A stretch of DNA of 64,000 nt from an uncultured beta proteobacterium (lineage in GTDB: Bacteria > Pseudomonadota > Gammaproteobacteria > Burkholderiales > SG8-41), in NCBI GenBank assembly GCA_903893565.1, contig CAITMU010000065.1:35268-99267 (forward strand), in the 5' to 3' direction. Shown piece after piece: positions 63,862 to 64,000 of the stretch. Both the position numbers and the translations under genes were made by a program. Under the pieces are notes generated by a model. The model was given only the letters and a program-made list of their open reading frames with translations. It was not told where the DNA came from and did no database searches. The number at the start of each line of letters is the position of its first letter. Position 1 is the stretch's first letter.

Positions 63862-64000
63862 CTAGTGTCCCAACGTTTGGAACAAGTCTAGTTGAACAGG
63901 AAAATCACCTAATTGTGACCCACTTGGAATTTGACCCAAAAGGTCAGCAATTGGGACGATTTCAAACATGTTGAGATCCAAAACTCTGAGAATTTCGTAA
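63862..64000 (-). CDS. Partial open frame at right edge, product unknown
   Basis: The frame is open from the right edge to TAG at 63862-63864, giving about 45 residues that end in FPVQLDLFQTLGH. It reads like the C-terminus of a protein (VLDLNMFEIVPIADLLGQ), but an ATG at 63969 could also begin a 35-residue peptide. I do not recognise it, and the evidence is limited to the open frame. Confidence 0.35.
   Translation of the reverse strand, partial: YEILRVLDLNMFEIVPIADLLGQIPSGSQLGDFPVQLDLFQTLGH

Noticed and set aside
1..64000. tRNA, rRNA, CRISPR arrays, prophage or complete IS elements
   Set aside because: I saw no cloverleaf with CCA-type end, no regular spacer-repeat array and no intact transposase or integrase on either strand.

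Overview
The window looks like the chromosome of a betaproteobacterium, most likely in the order Burkholderiales (Alcaligenaceae or a relative). Three things point there: the housekeeping order rpsP-rimM-trmD-rplS next to ffh and a ypjD-type membrane gene; twelve orphan Bug (TctC-type) periplasmic binding proteins in 64 kb, an expansion typical of that order; and metabolism built on CoA esters and dicarboxylates. Base composition looks close to half GC (judged by eye). Coding is dense, and TTG and GTG starts are common. I see no tRNA, rRNA, CRISPR array, prophage or intact insertion sequence.

Layout. 1-5.7 kb: two tandem Bug genes, an esterase-like hydrolase, a short-chain dehydrogenase and yaeQ on the plus strand, facing a dienelactone-hydrolase-like gene. 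5.8-12.8 kb: a Bug gene and an intact CitE-like lyase on the plus strand, converging on a minus-strand operon of thioesterase, degenerate CitE, intact CitE, Bug, LigI-like amidohydrolase and a second degenerate CitE. 13-18.6 kb: ketopantoate-reductase-like enzyme, Bug, Gfo/Idh/MocA oxidoreductase, acyl-CoA dehydrogenase and a ModA-like binding protein. 18.7-30.8 kb: a minus-strand run of 13 genes, read as SuyA/UxaA-like small and large lyase subunits, ThDP enzyme, fumarate-reductase-type iron-sulfur subunit, two membrane anchors, Bug, two-subunit class I fumarase, flavoprotein, Bug, isocitrate-lyase/PEP-mutase enzyme and an Ldh_2/ComC-type dehydrogenase.

30.8-42 kb is mostly core: rplS, trmD, rimM, rpsP, a nitroreductase, ffh, ypjD, an EamA permease, a small zinc-ribbon protein, trmO, an old-yellow-enzyme reductase, an aspartate aminotransferase and two alpha/beta hydrolases. 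43-53 kb returns to accessory metabolism: an exported protein of unknown function, two more Bug genes, then MmgE/PrpD, Bug, ADP-forming acyl-CoA synthetase and a glyoxalase-fold protein. 53-60 kb is surface-related: a small outer-membrane beta-barrel, an FkbM methyltransferase, a cupin, a Bug gene and two large TPR-glycosyltransferase fusions. 60.5-64 kb looks recently rearranged: a Bug gene that seems richer in GC, a decayed phosphonoacetate-hydrolase-like fragment, a nucleotide pyrophosphatase/phosphodiesterase-like enzyme and an open frame cut by the edge.

How it fits together. Most Bug genes sit beside a different small set of catabolic enzymes, and no TctA/TctB permease genes are present. 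The picture is of many dedicated capture-and-degrade cassettes for organic acids, sharing transporters encoded elsewhere. The two clusters most worth study are the CitE/degenerate-CitE operon and the lyase-fumarase-flavoprotein operon.
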